Part shown: one piece after another, positions 30,609-39,792 of the stretch | Layout of the letters: each line of letters starts with the position of its first letter | Position numbering within the stretch: position 1 is the stretch's first letter | Source: Duncaniella dubosii | GTDB lineage: Bacteria; Bacteroidota; Bacteroidia; Bacteroidales; Muribaculaceae | Length of the DNA: 64,000 nt | Direction of reading: 5' to 3' | Assembly (NCBI RefSeq): GCF_004803915.1 | Contig: NZ_CP039396.1 | Location: 124,001 to 188,000, forward strand | Position numbers and translations under genes: made by a program | The notes under the pieces: generated by a model | Told to the model about the DNA's origin: nothing | The model's database searches: none | Seen by the model: only the letters and a program-made list of their open reading frames with translations

Positions 30609-30943
30609 GAGGTTGTTTAAAAACAAATGTGAAAGCCGGAGTCCATTCTCTTGAGATGGATTTTGTGATGAATTGAAGGAACAATGCTGTAGCATTGTGA
30701 CTGAAATTCATCACGAAAGACGTCCAAGAGAATGGATGCGAACAAGCATTTTTTCAACTTCAATAACGCAAATTTAATATATAACAATATTAATATAAGT
30801 TACTATCGCCTGCATGGATGTCTTTTTGGCTCCTCTGTTCCTAATCTTCAGTCACCATGCTACAGCATGGCTCCATCAGATTATGAACAGATTAGCTCAA
30901 AAATACATCCACTCTGGCTTCACATTTGTTATTAAACAACCTC
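30609..30943. mobile_element. MITE-like non-coding element with terminal inverted repeats and paired long hairpins
   Basis: A 335-bp element has near-matching ends: GAGGTTGTTTAA-A/T-AACAAATGTGAA then GCC-G/A-GAGT, about 31 bp with two substitutions and one indel. TAA flanks both sides (30606-30608 and 30944-30946), a possible 3-bp target duplication. Inside are two long hairpins in opposite orientation. The left pairs 30642-30653 with 30725-30736, 30665-30674 with 30705-30714, and 30681-30687 with 30692-30698. The right spans 30815-30911 with apex stem 30855-30860/30865-30870. No credible ORF exists, so a transposase would have to come from elsewhere. Confidence 0.75.
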
Positions 30944-31095
30944 TAAAACATATTGACATTAATTCCCGAAGCCCTGCTTATCATACTATCCTGTCTGCAA
31001 TTATTCAAGCGATTTTTTTAGATACGCTGAAACTTATCTGCCGAATCAGCGTCTAATGCTATATAACATGACATCATCCTTAATTCCTAATAAAT

Positions 31096-31317
31096 ATGCT
31101 AAGTAACCGTGTAAAAAGAAATATCTGGCTGGCATTATCAATCATGTCATCAGTTGTAATCATCGACCGGGCGATCAGATTTGCCGATGGCTCTGTCGAA
31201 TGGTGGTCTCTGCTTTCATCCGTGATTATTTGCATAGCTTGTGTGAGATTCTATCTGATTTTCCGGCGCGAGGTTAAAGAGGGAAAACTTTTCGGCAGAC
31301 AAAATCCGTTTAAATGA
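31096..31317 (+). CDS. Small two-helix membrane protein, unknown
   Basis: The 73-aa product has two hydrophobic segments (about 9-25, WLALSIMSSVVIIDRAI, and 37-56, WWSLLSSVIICIACVRFYLI) separated by a short acidic loop, and a basic C-terminus. No family recognised. It starts 78 bp before the menB gene, next to the MITE-like element. It is probably a real gene because composition and helix pattern are protein-like. Confidence 0.5.
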   Translation: MLSNRVKRNIWLALSIMSSVVIIDRAIRFADGSVEWWSLLSSVIICIACVRFYLIFRREVKEGKLFGRQNPFK

Positions 31318-31352
31318 TTCGTGATTCGGATTGTGCTTCTCTGATTTTTCAT

Positions 31353-31360
31353 TAATTTTG
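31353..31360 (+). promoter_or_regulatory. -7 box of the men gene cluster
   Basis: TAATTTTG (TAnnTTTG type) lies 35 bp before the menB start codon. Confidence 0.55.
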
Positions 31361-31395
31361 TGGACAGAAAACAATCCTAAAATCATTATTCCACG

Positions 31396-32217
31396 ATGAA
31401 AAGAGAATGGAAACCAATCAAAAAGTATGAGGACATACTTTTCGAACAATATGGCCGAATAGCCAAAATCACAATCAACCGTCCGCGCGTCTACAACGCA
31501 TTCCGTCCACAGACCAACAAGGAAATGCTTGATGCAATGGCCTATTGCCGCAACGCTTCCGACATAGGTGTCATCATTCTTACCGGGGCTGGCGACAAGG
31601 CGTTCTGCTCAGGCGGCGACCAGAACGTAAAGGGAATCGGAGGCTATATCGACGAGCAGGGAGTGCCCCGCCTCAATGTGCTTGACCTCCACAAAGCCAT
31701 CCGCTCGATCCCAAAGCCTGTCATAGCAATGGTCAACGGCTACGCAATCGGGGGCGGAAACGTGCTCAACGTGGTCTGCGACCTCTCGATAGCATCCGAC
31801 AACGCCCGTTTTGGACAGACAGGCCCGAAGGTCGGCAGTTTTGATGCAGGATTCGGTTCGAGCTATCTCGCGCGTTGCGTCGGTCAGAAAAAGGCACGCG
31901 AAATCTGGTTTCTCTGCCGTCAGTATACAGCCGAAGAGGCCGAACGCATGGGCATGATCAACAAAGTTGTCCCCCTTGACCGTCTTGAAGACGAGACCGT
32001 AGAATGGTGTGAGACAATACTTAGCCGTTCACCTATGGCCATCAGAATGATCAAGCGCGCTCTGAATGCCGAACTCGACGGACAGCGGGGTATGATGGAA
32101 TTTGCAGGCGATGCAACCCTTATGTACTATCTCATGGCCGAGGCTCAGGAGGGTAAAAACGCATTCCTCGAAAAACGTGACCCGAATTTCGAACAATTCC
32201 CCAAATTCCCGGGATAA
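31396..32217 (+). CDS. menB: 1,4-dihydroxy-2-naphthoyl-CoA synthase
   Basis: The 273-aa crotonase-fold enzyme closes the second ring of the naphthoquinone in menaquinone synthesis, converting o-succinylbenzoyl-CoA. MenB-specific motifs are [27 protein letters not shown] (oxyanion hole) and [20 protein letters not shown]. The C-terminus ends FPKFPG, as in known MenB proteins. It is the first gene of menB-menC-menE; menF, menD and menA are not seen in the window. Confidence 0.95.
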   Translation: MKREWKPIKKYEDILFEQYGRIAKITINRPRVYNAFRPQTNKEMLDAMAYCRNASDIGVIILTGAGDKAFCSGGDQNVKGIGGYIDEQGVPRLNVLDLHKAIRSIPKPVIAMVNGYAIGGGNVLNVVCDLSIASDNARFGQTGPKVGSFDAGFGSSYLARCVGQKKAREIWFLCRQYTAEEAERMGMINKVVPLDRLEDETVEWCETILSRSPMAIRMIKRALNAELDGQRGMMEFAGDATLMYYLMAEAQEGKNAFLEKRDPNFEQFPKFPG

Positions 32218-32280
32218 ACCACGCTCAGCCATAATCCACTCTCCTCATAATCCAATGTTTTTCCATCATTCCATACTTCA

Positions 32281-33327
32281 TTGAAAGCAACATGGTGTAA
32301 ATATCGTCTCGATTTCAGGTTCACCGCAATCACGTCGCGGGAACAGATGAGACAGAAAGACACTTATTATATACGCCTTGCCGACTCCGAGTCCGACAAC
32401 ATCTGCGGACTCGGAGAGGCAGGTTTGTTTCGCGGACTGAGCTGCGACGACCGCCCGGATTATGAACAGAAACTTGCGGAGGTATGTGAAAACATCGACC
32501 GCTATGCAGCCCGACCGTCGCTGCTTGCCGACTGGCCGTCGATACGTTTTGCTGTAGAAACCGCCGTGCGCGACCTCTCAAACGGAGGACACCGTATCAT
32601 CTGCCCGTCACCTTGGACTGCCGGCAAAGAAACAATCGTTATCAACGGGCTGGTGTGGATGGGTGACCGCAATCTGATGCGCGAGCGCATCGCCACGAAG
32701 CTTGCCGAGAGATTCGGCTGCGTGAAAATCAAAATCGGAGGAATAAATTTCGATGATGAAGTCGGCCTGCTGCGGTTCATACGCCAAGAAGCTCCCGGCA
32801 TACAGCTAAGGCTCGATGCCAACGGCGCGTTCACTCCGGCCAATGCACTCGACAGACTCAACCGGCTTGCCGAATTTGACATCCACTCGCTCGAACAGCC
32901 GATCAAAGCCGGCCAATGGACAGAAATGCGCAGCATCTGCCAGTCGTCACCAATACCGATCGCTCTTGACGAGGAACTGATAGGAATAACGACCAAGGCA
33001 CGAAAAGAAATGATGCTCGATGAAATCCGTCCGCAATTCATTGTCCTGAAACCAACGCTCACTGGTGGCATAGAATCGTCGGAGGAATGGATAAGGCTTG
33101 CCGGAGAACGCGGTTGCAGCTGGTGGGTCACATCGGCTCTTGAATCAAACATCGGACTGAACGCAATAGCCCAGTGGACTGCTACCCTTGACAGCAAAAT
33201 GGCTCAGGGACTCGGCACAGGGCAACTTTATGACAACAATATCCCTTCACCATTGACACTGCATGGCGAACGTCTCTCTTACTCGCCCGAAGATGAATGG
33301 GTGATTCCACCACTGCAATGGCACTGA
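32281..33327 (+). CDS. menC: o-Succinylbenzoate synthase, TTG start
   Basis: The 348-aa enolase-superfamily enzyme dehydrates SHCHC to o-succinylbenzoate in menaquinone synthesis. Visible signatures are KIKIGG (catalytic Lys pair), LRLDANGAF and SLEQP and ALDEEL (metal ligands), and IVLKPTLTGG (second catalytic Lys). No ATG exists at the N-terminus: the ATG at 32292 is out of frame and runs straight into a stop. The TTG at 32281 gives KATWCKYRLDFRF, which matches the start of the fold. Its 3' end overlaps menE. Confidence 0.9.
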   Translation: MKATWCKYRLDFRFTAITSREQMRQKDTYYIRLADSESDNICGLGEAGLFRGLSCDDRPDYEQKLAEVCENIDRYAARPSLLADWPSIRFAVETAVRDLSNGGHRIICPSPWTAGKETIVINGLVWMGDRNLMRERIATKLAERFGCVKIKIGGINFDDEVGLLRFIRQEAPGIQLRLDANGAFTPANALDRLNRLAEFDIHSLEQPIKAGQWTEMRSICQSSPIPIALDEELIGITTKARKEMMLDEIRPQFIVLKPTLTGGIESSEEWIRLAGERGCSWWVTSALESNIGLNAIAQWTATLDSKMAQGLGTGQLYDNNIPSPLTLHGERLSYSPEDEWVIPPLQWH

Positions 33328-34283
33328 TTCTCACACCCCAAGCTGAAGATTTTATTAACGAGTGGACCAATCCCCTCCCCTATGTCATAGCCCATACCTC
33401 CGGGTCGACAGGAACACCAAAGGAAATCAGGCTGCTGAAATCGGATATGCGGGCATCGGCACGCGCAACAATCGACTTTTTCGGTTTATCGTCAAAATCA
33501 ACTCTCTATCTGCCTCTATCACCCGGCTATATCGCCGGGAAAATGCAGATTGTCAGGGCGCTTGAGGCTTCTTGTGACCTTATTGTCGAAAACCCGTCAA
33601 GCCGACCGGCACTTCAGCCGCTCACCGACGGGACTGAAATTGATCTGCTCCCCATAGTGCCATCACAGTGTGAAGCCATACTCTCCTCTCCTTACCGCCG
33701 TCAGATAAAGAATATTATCATCGGAGGAGCTCCATTACAGCCAAATGCTGAAACCGATATAATCGGCGCAGGACTGACCGCCTATGCCACATACGGCATG
33801 ACCGAAACGTGCAGCCATGTGGCCCTCCGCCGACTCGGCGAAGAACAGTTCTCGGCTCTGCCCGGTTTCTCCTTCTCACTCGACGACAGAGGATGTCTGA
33901 CCATCGGCAGCCGTACACTATCGTTCGGCACACTTGTCACAAACGACATGGTCTCACTCACTTCCGACCATTCCTTCCGCTGGCTCGGCCGCTATGACAA
34001 CGTGATAAACTCCGGCGGGATAAAAATCTTCCCGGAAGAAATAGAAAAGCTCATCGCTCCGCTATTTCCGCCTGAATCACTTTTTTATGTCACATCACGG
34101 CCATCAGAGAAATGGGGCGAAGAGGCCGTAATCGTATCTGATTCACCCTCATTGCCTTCCGACATTCTCGACCGGATCAAACTGCTTGCCGGACATCGGA
34201 AAACCCCAAAAGCAATCATTTTCGAGCCGGAAATAAAATTGACACAATCCAATAAGATAATAAGGCATAAATTTTTCAGTTGA
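33318..34283 (+). CDS. menE: o-Succinylbenzoate-CoA ligase (short form)
   Basis: AMP-forming ligase that activates o-succinylbenzoate for MenB. It has the ATP-binding loop HTSGSTGTPKEI, the YGMTETCSH motif, GRYDNVINSGGIKIFPEEIE at the hinge, and a C-terminal lysine in TQSNKIIRHKF. At 321 aa it is shorter than classic acyl-CoA ligases, as in other Bacteroidota MenE proteins, and the N-terminal lobe is reduced. I prefer ATG 33318 (MALILTPQAEDF), which overlaps menC by 10 nt; ATG 33297 is also possible. Confidence 0.85.
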   Translation: MALILTPQAEDFINEWTNPLPYVIAHTSGSTGTPKEIRLLKSDMRASARATIDFFGLSSKSTLYLPLSPGYIAGKMQIVRALEASCDLIVENPSSRPALQPLTDGTEIDLLPIVPSQCEAILSSPYRRQIKNIIIGGAPLQPNAETDIIGAGLTAYATYGMTETCSHVALRRLGEEQFSALPGFSFSLDDRGCLTIGSRTLSFGTLVTNDMVSLTSDHSFRWLGRYDNVINSGGIKIFPEEIEKLIAPLFPPESLFYVTSRPSEKWGEEAVIVSDSPSLPSDILDRIKLLAGHRKTPKAIIFEPEIKLTQSNKIIRHKFFS

Positions 34284-34310
34284 TTCAACCGATAGTACGT
34301 CCTAAAACGT

Positions 34311-34318
34311 TATATTTG
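34311..34318 (+). promoter_or_regulatory. -7 box upstream of the GT4 gene
   Basis: TATATTTG (TAnnTTTG type) lies 47 bp before ATG 34366 and favours that start over the GTG at 34336. Confidence 0.5.
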
Positions 34319-34365
34319 CATCAACCAAGCCATTTGTGCCATATTCTCACGTCAACTATTCATCT

Positions 34366-35553
34366 ATGAATCCTGATTCTGAAGGAAAAAAATACTACGG
34401 ATTGTTCAACGACAGCTTTACGCCTGTTCTTGACGGAGTGACACTCACAGTCGAGAACTACTGCAAATGGCTTAAGCAAAGCGGACGCGAAGTTTGTGTC
34501 GTCACACCTTGGGCGCCTAAATTCACCGGGACTGAAGACCTGAAGCTTTTTCGCTATTTTTCTCTACCTATCTACAACCGTCATCCCTACCGTTACGGTT
34601 ATCCGCGTTTCGATCCATTCATCTGGCGACACATGCGTAACACCCGGTTCCGTCTTGTCCATGCCCACTGCCCGTTTTCGTCCGGACGGCTTGCCGCCTA
34701 TGCCGCACGCAAACAGAACATCCCGCTAATAGCCACATTCCATTCAAAATACCGCACAGACCTCGAACGGTCACTACCAGCACCGATGGTCGCCTACCAG
34801 ATGAACCGCCTCCGCAAGTTCTACAGTTCGGCAACCGAAGTATGGATTCCACAGGCAGCTGTCGAGGAAACCATACGAGAATACGGCTACAAAGGGAAAG
34901 TCGTTGTGGTTGAAAACGGCAACGACTTCTCAGAGGACATAGCCGACATAGCCGACTATAAACAGAAGGCCCGCAAAGCTGTCGGACTCGCCGATGATGA
35001 AACAGGACTGCTATTCGTCGGTCAGCATATCCTCGAAAAAGGAATCGAGATCATAATCAGGACACTTCCTCTGCTCGACGGGATGAAATATCGAATGAAC
35101 TTCATCGGGACAGGCTATGCGCTCGATGACATGAAGGCACTCGTCAAGGAACTCGGACTGACAGACAGAGTGACATTCCACGGAGTCATCAACGATAGGG
35201 AAAAACTCCGGCAATACTACGCCGCCTCCGACCTGTTCCTGTTTCCATCGTTCTACGACAACGCACCACTCGTGGTGCGCGAGGCGGCCGCTGTCGAGAC
35301 CCCGGCTATACTGCTTGAAGGCTCTACAGCCGCCGAACTTGTCAGAGACGGCGAAAACGGTTTTCTGACACAACGCAGCCCTGAGGACTACGCGCGCGCA
35401 ATCCGACATATCGCAGTTAATCCATCACTGAAAACAAAAGCCGGAAAAGGAGCGAGCGTTACGCTGGCCCGTCCGTGGTCAGATGTAATTGACGAAGTTA
35501 TCCAACGCTACGACGAAATCATTGCCCGACATGAACACTCAACAAAAAAATAA
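34366..35553 (+). CDS. GT4-family glycosyltransferase
   Basis: The 395-aa product is a GT-B glycosyltransferase. The N-terminal acceptor domain starts YYGLFNDSFTPVLDGVTLTVENY. The C-terminal nucleotide-sugar domain contains LFVGQHILEKGIEIIIRTL and the donor-site motif FPSFYDNAPLVVREAAAVETP. Close relatives in Bacteroidota glycosylate membrane lipids such as diacylglycerol, which fits the overlapping downstream gene for a flippase-like membrane protein. Donor and acceptor are inferred, not shown. Confidence 0.85.
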   Translation: MNPDSEGKKYYGLFNDSFTPVLDGVTLTVENYCKWLKQSGREVCVVTPWAPKFTGTEDLKLFRYFSLPIYNRHPYRYGYPRFDPFIWRHMRNTRFRLVHAHCPFSSGRLAAYAARKQNIPLIATFHSKYRTDLERSLPAPMVAYQMNRLRKFYSSATEVWIPQAAVEETIREYGYKGKVVVVENGNDFSEDIADIADYKQKARKAVGLADDETGLLFVGQHILEKGIEIIIRTLPLLDGMKYRMNFIGTGYALDDMKALVKELGLTDRVTFHGVINDREKLRQYYAASDLFLFPSFYDNAPLVVREAAAVETPAILLEGSTAAELVRDGENGFLTQRSPEDYARAIRHIAVNPSLKTKAGKGASVTLARPWSDVIDEVIQRYDEIIARHEHSTKK

Positions 35554-36607
35554 GAAACAGCAGTCACCACGGCGACAGGCCCTGAGCCTCGCATGGAAAA
35601 TCTTCCTGCCTATAGCCATAGGACTCGCAGTAGTGGTGTGGCTGTTCAAACGCGAGTTCAACCCTGAGGTATGGCATTCGATACACTTCGACGGAAGGGT
35701 TATCGGATGTATTCTCCTTGCATGGCTTTTCATGCTCGGCCGCGATTTCGGGCTGACATGGCGTTTCCGTACACTCACCGACAGGCAGCTGTCGTGGACA
35801 AAAGCTTGGAAAGTCGACATGCTGTGTGAGTTCACATCATGCGTGACCCCCTCGGCTGTCGGAGGCAGTGCCCTCGGTATGATATATCTCAACCGCGAGG
35901 GCATCGAGCTTGGACGGGCGACCACGCTGATGATGACAACACTGTTTCTCGACGAACTTTTTTTCGTGGTCTCGCTTCCTATAATCATGCTGATAGTCCC
36001 CTATCACGAACTTTTCGACTTCGGACACGGCGGATTCACAGTCGGACTGCAATCTGTTTTCTGGGGAGTCTATGCCGTGATTTTCGTCTGGACCACAATT
36101 CTTTTTCTCGGAATCATTGTGCGTCCGCATGCCATCCACCGCTTCCTCAACTGGCTCTTCCACTTCCGTCTGCTCAACAAATGGGCCAAGCAGGTCGACA
36201 GTCTCGGCACAAATATGGAGACTACAGGCAAGGAACTCCGCACACGGCCATTCATCTGGTGGCTTGAGACTTTCGGCGGCACTGCCCTCTCATGGTCTTC
36301 ACGCTATCTCGTGGTCAACGCACTTTTCCTCGGCTTTGCACCGGCAGCCAGCCAGATTGTGGTGTTCGCACGCCAATTCATCGTGTGGGTGTGTCTGATG
36401 GTCAGTCCTACCCCCGGAAGCGCAGGCATAAGCGAATGGCTTTTCACAACATACTACGGTGACCTCATCCACTCGACGGGCATGGCTCTCGTAATAGCCC
36501 TATTCTGGCGTATCATAAGCTATTACGTTTATCTTCTCGTCGGCGCTTGTATCATGCCCGGCTGGATTCAGCAGGGCATACGCAACAAAGAGCAAGACAA
36601 ACATTGA
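35531..36607 (+). CDS. Lysylphosphatidylglycerol synthase TM-region / YbhN-like membrane protein
   Basis: The 358-aa protein has about eight hydrophobic helices and the family motif TPSAVGGSALGMIYL (about 107-122), with a second conserved stretch SPTPGSAGISEWLF. It lacks the soluble aminoacyl transferase domain of MprF, so it is the membrane half only. Such proteins are thought to move or bind lipids. ATG 35531 overlaps the GT4 gene by 23 nt, suggesting translational coupling and a joint role in a glycolipid pathway. Confidence 0.85.
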   Translation: MNTQQKNKKQQSPRRQALSLAWKIFLPIAIGLAVVVWLFKREFNPEVWHSIHFDGRVIGCILLAWLFMLGRDFGLTWRFRTLTDRQLSWTKAWKVDMLCEFTSCVTPSAVGGSALGMIYLNREGIELGRATTLMMTTLFLDELFFVVSLPIIMLIVPYHELFDFGHGGFTVGLQSVFWGVYAVIFVWTTILFLGIIVRPHAIHRFLNWLFHFRLLNKWAKQVDSLGTNMETTGKELRTRPFIWWLETFGGTALSWSSRYLVVNALFLGFAPAASQIVVFARQFIVWVCLMVSPTPGSAGISEWLFTTYYGDLIHSTGMALVIALFWRIISYYVYLLVGACIMPGWIQQGIRNKEQDKH

Positions 36608-36652
36608 TAAAAAATCACACAGGCATAATCACCATTCATTATCTCCCTTCAA

Positions 36653-38047
36653 ATGTTTCCACTCCACCGCACAATCATCATGTTGCTGCTCCTGACTATT
36701 TCAGGAGCGTTATTTCCGGCAAACGCTGAAAAACTCCACAACATATACATGCTACGGCTTGACGATGAAATTGGTTCAAGCTCTTGGCGCTACACACGAC
36801 AAGCTCTCAACGAAGCCGACCGTCTTGGCAGTGACATGCTCATTGTCCACCTCAACACCTACGGCGGTTCGGTGGTGCACGCAGACTCCATACGCACCGC
36901 ACTGCTCAACTATCCCGGACCGACAGTGGCTTTCGTCGACAACAACGCCGCCTCGGCAGGCGCGCTCATAGCGCTCGCATGCGATTCTGTCTATATGCGC
37001 AGGGGTGCTACTATGGGAGCTGTGACAATGGTCAACGGTGCAAACGGGATGGCGATGCCTGACAAATATCAGTCATACATGCGCGCCATGATGCGCGCCA
37101 CGGCAGAAAACCACGGTAAATATGTCGACTCGACCGGCAACGAACAATGGAGACGCAATCCGCTCATAGCCGAAGCGATGGTCGACAGCCGCGTAACAGT
37201 CCCCGGACTCGTCGACTCGACACGTGTCGTCTCGTTCACGACAGACGAAGCCGTCAAGTGGGGCTATGCGGACGGCAGAGCCGAATCGGTCGACGAGCTG
37301 ATGAAGCAGCTCGATTATAGACCCGAATCATATTCAATAGAGGAATATCGTCCCGACTGGCTTGACCACCTAATCGGTTTCTTCACCAATCCGGCGGTAC
37401 AGGCCGTGCTCATAATGATAATCGTAGGCGGAATCTACATGGAGCTTCACTCGCCCGGAGTCGGATTCCCGGCAGCGGCATCCATCATGGCCGCAGTGCT
37501 CTATTTCCTTCCCCTCTATATCACAGGAATCGCAAGTTCATGGATAATACTCCTTTTTGTGCTCGGTGTGATGCTCGTGGTACTTGAAATGTTTGTTGTT
37601 CCCGGATTCGGTATCACCGGCATCACAGGCATATCCTGTATGTGTGCGGCTGTTATCCTCGGGCTTATCGAACACTACACTTTCTCACTCTCCCACCTCA
37701 ATGCGGAGGCCGTTTGGAGTTCGATGGTCATCTTCCTCGCTGGAATAACGCTTGCAGTAGCCGTCGTCTGGTATCTGACATCAATACATGGTCCGAAATG
37801 GGTGCGCCGACACACTGAACTTATGCTCACACAGCAGGTCAAAGACGGCTATATCGGTGTCGATATGTCACCGGTCGGCTACATCGGTCTTGAAGGCGCA
37901 GCCGTAACCGACATGCGTCCTGCCGGCAAAGTCGAAATCAACGGCGAGACTCTCGATGCCGTCGCCACACAAGGTTTCATCCATGCAGGCGCACGCGTAA
38001 GAGTCATGAAATATGAAAACGCCCAGATTTACGTAAAAGAAGTCTGA
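36653..38047 (+). CDS. NfeD-family membrane-bound ClpP-class serine protease
   Basis: The 464-aa product has a signal peptide (cut near ANAEK) and an N-terminal ClpP-like domain with NTYGGSV and DNNAASAGALIALA, where the serine in AASAGA is the expected nucleophile. Four hydrophobic helices follow (about 245-380). The C-terminal NfeD OB-fold soluble domain (about 405-464) has GLEGAAVTDMRPAGKVEINGE. These proteins cleave membrane substrates such as stomatin-like proteins. No stomatin/flotillin gene is adjacent here. Confidence 0.9.
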   Translation: MFPLHRTIIMLLLLTISGALFPANAEKLHNIYMLRLDDEIGSSSWRYTRQALNEADRLGSDMLIVHLNTYGGSVVHADSIRTALLNYPGPTVAFVDNNAASAGALIALACDSVYMRRGATMGAVTMVNGANGMAMPDKYQSYMRAMMRATAENHGKYVDSTGNEQWRRNPLIAEAMVDSRVTVPGLVDSTRVVSFTTDEAVKWGYADGRAESVDELMKQLDYRPESYSIEEYRPDWLDHLIGFFTNPAVQAVLIMIIVGGIYMELHSPGVGFPAAASIMAAVLYFLPLYITGIASSWIILLFVLGVMLVVLEMFVVPGFGITGITGISCMCAAVILGLIEHYTFSLSHLNAEAVWSSMVIFLAGITLAVAVVWYLTSIHGPKWVRRHTELMLTQQVKDGYIGVDMSPVGYIGLEGAAVTDMRPAGKVEINGETLDAVATQGFIHAGARVRVMKYENAQIYVKEV

Positions 38048-38121
38048 GACAATCAACCGTGTCGGATAACACCTGTTGTCTTACTGCTCAATACGACAAT
38101 CCCATAAACCGTCTAAAAAGC

Positions 38122-38156
38122 ATCCCCTGCCCGGACTTCACAGCCCGACAGGGGAT
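38122..38156. terminator. Possible terminator between NfeD and gdhA genes
   Basis: ATCCCCTG (38122-38129) pairs with CAGGGGAT (38149-38156), with partial pairing inside. The position between two convergent genes supports a terminator role. Confidence 0.5.
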
Positions 38157-38249
38157 TAATAATTGTGTATCAAAGCGTTTATTGTAATTACAGCTAAAGC
38201 TGAAAAGAGTTTTCAGATGAGTTTCTTCCCTGATTGGGAAAGAGTGACT

Positions 38250-39587
38250 TTAGAGGATGCCCTGAGCCATCATCGCACGGGCAACCTTCATGAAACCGGC
38301 CACGTTAGCTCCACGCACATAGTTGATATATCCGTCGGGCTCTGTGCCATACTTGACACACTGCTTGTGGATTTCGGCCATGATGCCTTTGAGCTTTTCG
38401 TCAACCTCTTCGGCACTCCATGAAAGCTTCTGGGAGTTCTGAGCCATTTCCAGACCGGAAACCGACACACCACCCGCATTGGCAGCCTTGCCGGGAGCAT
38501 AGAGGATGCGCGCTTTCTGGAATTCACGGATTGCATCGGGAGTCGAAGGCATGTTCGCACCTTCACTCACTGCGATACAGCCGTTGGCAATAAGTGCGCG
38601 GGCATCATCGCCGTCAATTTCATTCTGTGTTGCAGATGGCATAGCGATGTCGCATGAAACGTGATGCCAAGGACGTTCGCCTTCGAAATACTGACATTTG
38701 TATTCCTCAGCAAATTCACGGATACGTCCACGGTATATATTTTTAAGTTTGAAGATATAGTCAAGCTGCTCACGTGAGATTCCGTCTGGCACGTAGATCG
38801 ATCCGTCGCTGTCGCTCATTGACACCACCTTTGCTCCGAGATCAAGGAGCTTCTGTGCGGTATAGGTCGCAACATTACCTGAACCTGAAATCGCGACACG
38901 CTTGCCTTCGATATCGAGACCACGGGTTTTGAGCATCTCAAGGAGGAAGTATACGTTACCGTAGCCGGTTGCTTCGGGACGGATGAGCGAACCACCGAAT
39001 TCAATACCCTTGCCGGTAAATGTACCTGTGAATTCACGGGCCATCTTCTTGTATTCACCGAACATATATCCGACCTCGCGACCACCGACACCTATGTCAC
39101 CGGCAGGCACATCGGTATCAGGACCGATCTGACGCCAGAGTTCCTGAATGAATGCCTGACAGAAACGCATCACTTCCATATCGCTCTTGCCTCTGGGCGA
39201 GAAGTCGCTGCCACCCTTCGCACCACCCATAGCGAGCGTGGTGAGTGAGTTTTTGAATGTCTGCTCAAACGCAAGGAACTTGAGAATAGACAGGTTTACC
39301 GACGAGTGGAAACGGATGCCACCCTTGTAAGGGCCGATGGCATTGTTGTGCTGCACACGGTAACCCATGTTATTGTGAACCTTACCCTTGTCATCAACCC
39401 ACGAAACACGGAATGCGAAAATACGGTCGGGGATACAAAGACGCTCGACGAGGTTATAACGTTCAAATTCAGGATTTTCATTATAGACATCTTCAATAGA
39501 GGTCAAAACCTCTTCCACTGCCTGAATATACTCCGGCTCATTCGGGAAACGACGTTTCAGTTCGTCGATAACTGCTACTGCATTCAT
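38250..39587 (-). CDS. gdhA: Glutamate dehydrogenase (hexameric type)
   Basis: The 445-aa enzyme reversibly aminates 2-oxoglutarate to glutamate, the main ammonia-assimilation route in gut Bacteroidales. Motifs: GPYKGGIRFH, the catalytic-lysine loop MGGAKGGSDFSPRGKS, PAGDIGVGGREVG, and the Rossmann loop AISGSGNVATYTAQKL. Length and motifs match the class usually using NADP(H). It is a single gene with a leader of about 95 nt. Cofactor preference is inferred. Confidence 0.95.
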   Translation of the reverse strand: MNAVAVIDELKRRFPNEPEYIQAVEEVLTSIEDVYNENPEFERYNLVERLCIPDRIFAFRVSWVDDKGKVHNNMGYRVQHNNAIGPYKGGIRFHSSVNLSILKFLAFEQTFKNSLTTLAMGGAKGGSDFSPRGKSDMEVMRFCQAFIQELWRQIGPDTDVPAGDIGVGGREVGYMFGEYKKMAREFTGTFTGKGIEFGGSLIRPEATGYGNVYFLLEMLKTRGLDIEGKRVAISGSGNVATYTAQKLLDLGAKVVSMSDSDGSIYVPDGISREQLDYIFKLKNIYRGRIREFAEEYKCQYFEGERPWHHVSCDIAMPSATQNEIDGDDARALIANGCIAVSEGANMPSTPDAIREFQKARILYAPGKAANAGGVSVSGLEMAQNSQKLSWSAEEVDEKLKGIMAEIHKQCVKYGTEPDGYINYVRGANVAGFMKVARAMMAQGIL

Positions 39588-39681
39588 ACCTTGGAAATTG
39601 GAAATATAAATTTTACTATGATTATTATCTAATACCTATTGATTCCACAACAATTTGAAAGCAAAATCAATCTTTTCGCTA

Positions 39682-39689
39682 CAAAGTTA
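39682..39689 (-). promoter_or_regulatory. -7 box upstream of gdhA
   Basis: TAACTTTG on the minus strand, about 95 bp before the ATG, fits TAnnTTTG. The intergenic region is AT-rich and shared with the divergent ferredoxin gene. Confidence 0.55.
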
Positions 39690-39750
39690 TACGTTTTACA
39701 CGAAAATTCAAATTTTTTGCCACAAATCGGCAATATTTTTTTATTATTAG

Positions 39751-39758
39751 TAATTTTG
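39751..39758 (+). promoter_or_regulatory. -7 box upstream of the EFR1-type ferredoxin gene
   Basis: TAATTTTG (TAnnTTTG type) lies 34 bp before the ATG at 39793. Confidence 0.55.
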
Positions 39759-39792
39759 CACCACCAATCAGCATCAATTCAGAATAACCTTT

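Noticed and set aside
35284..35291. A NotI recognition sequence as proof of the island enzyme's specificity
   Set aside because: One occurrence in 64 kb is not informative, and family members differ in specificity.
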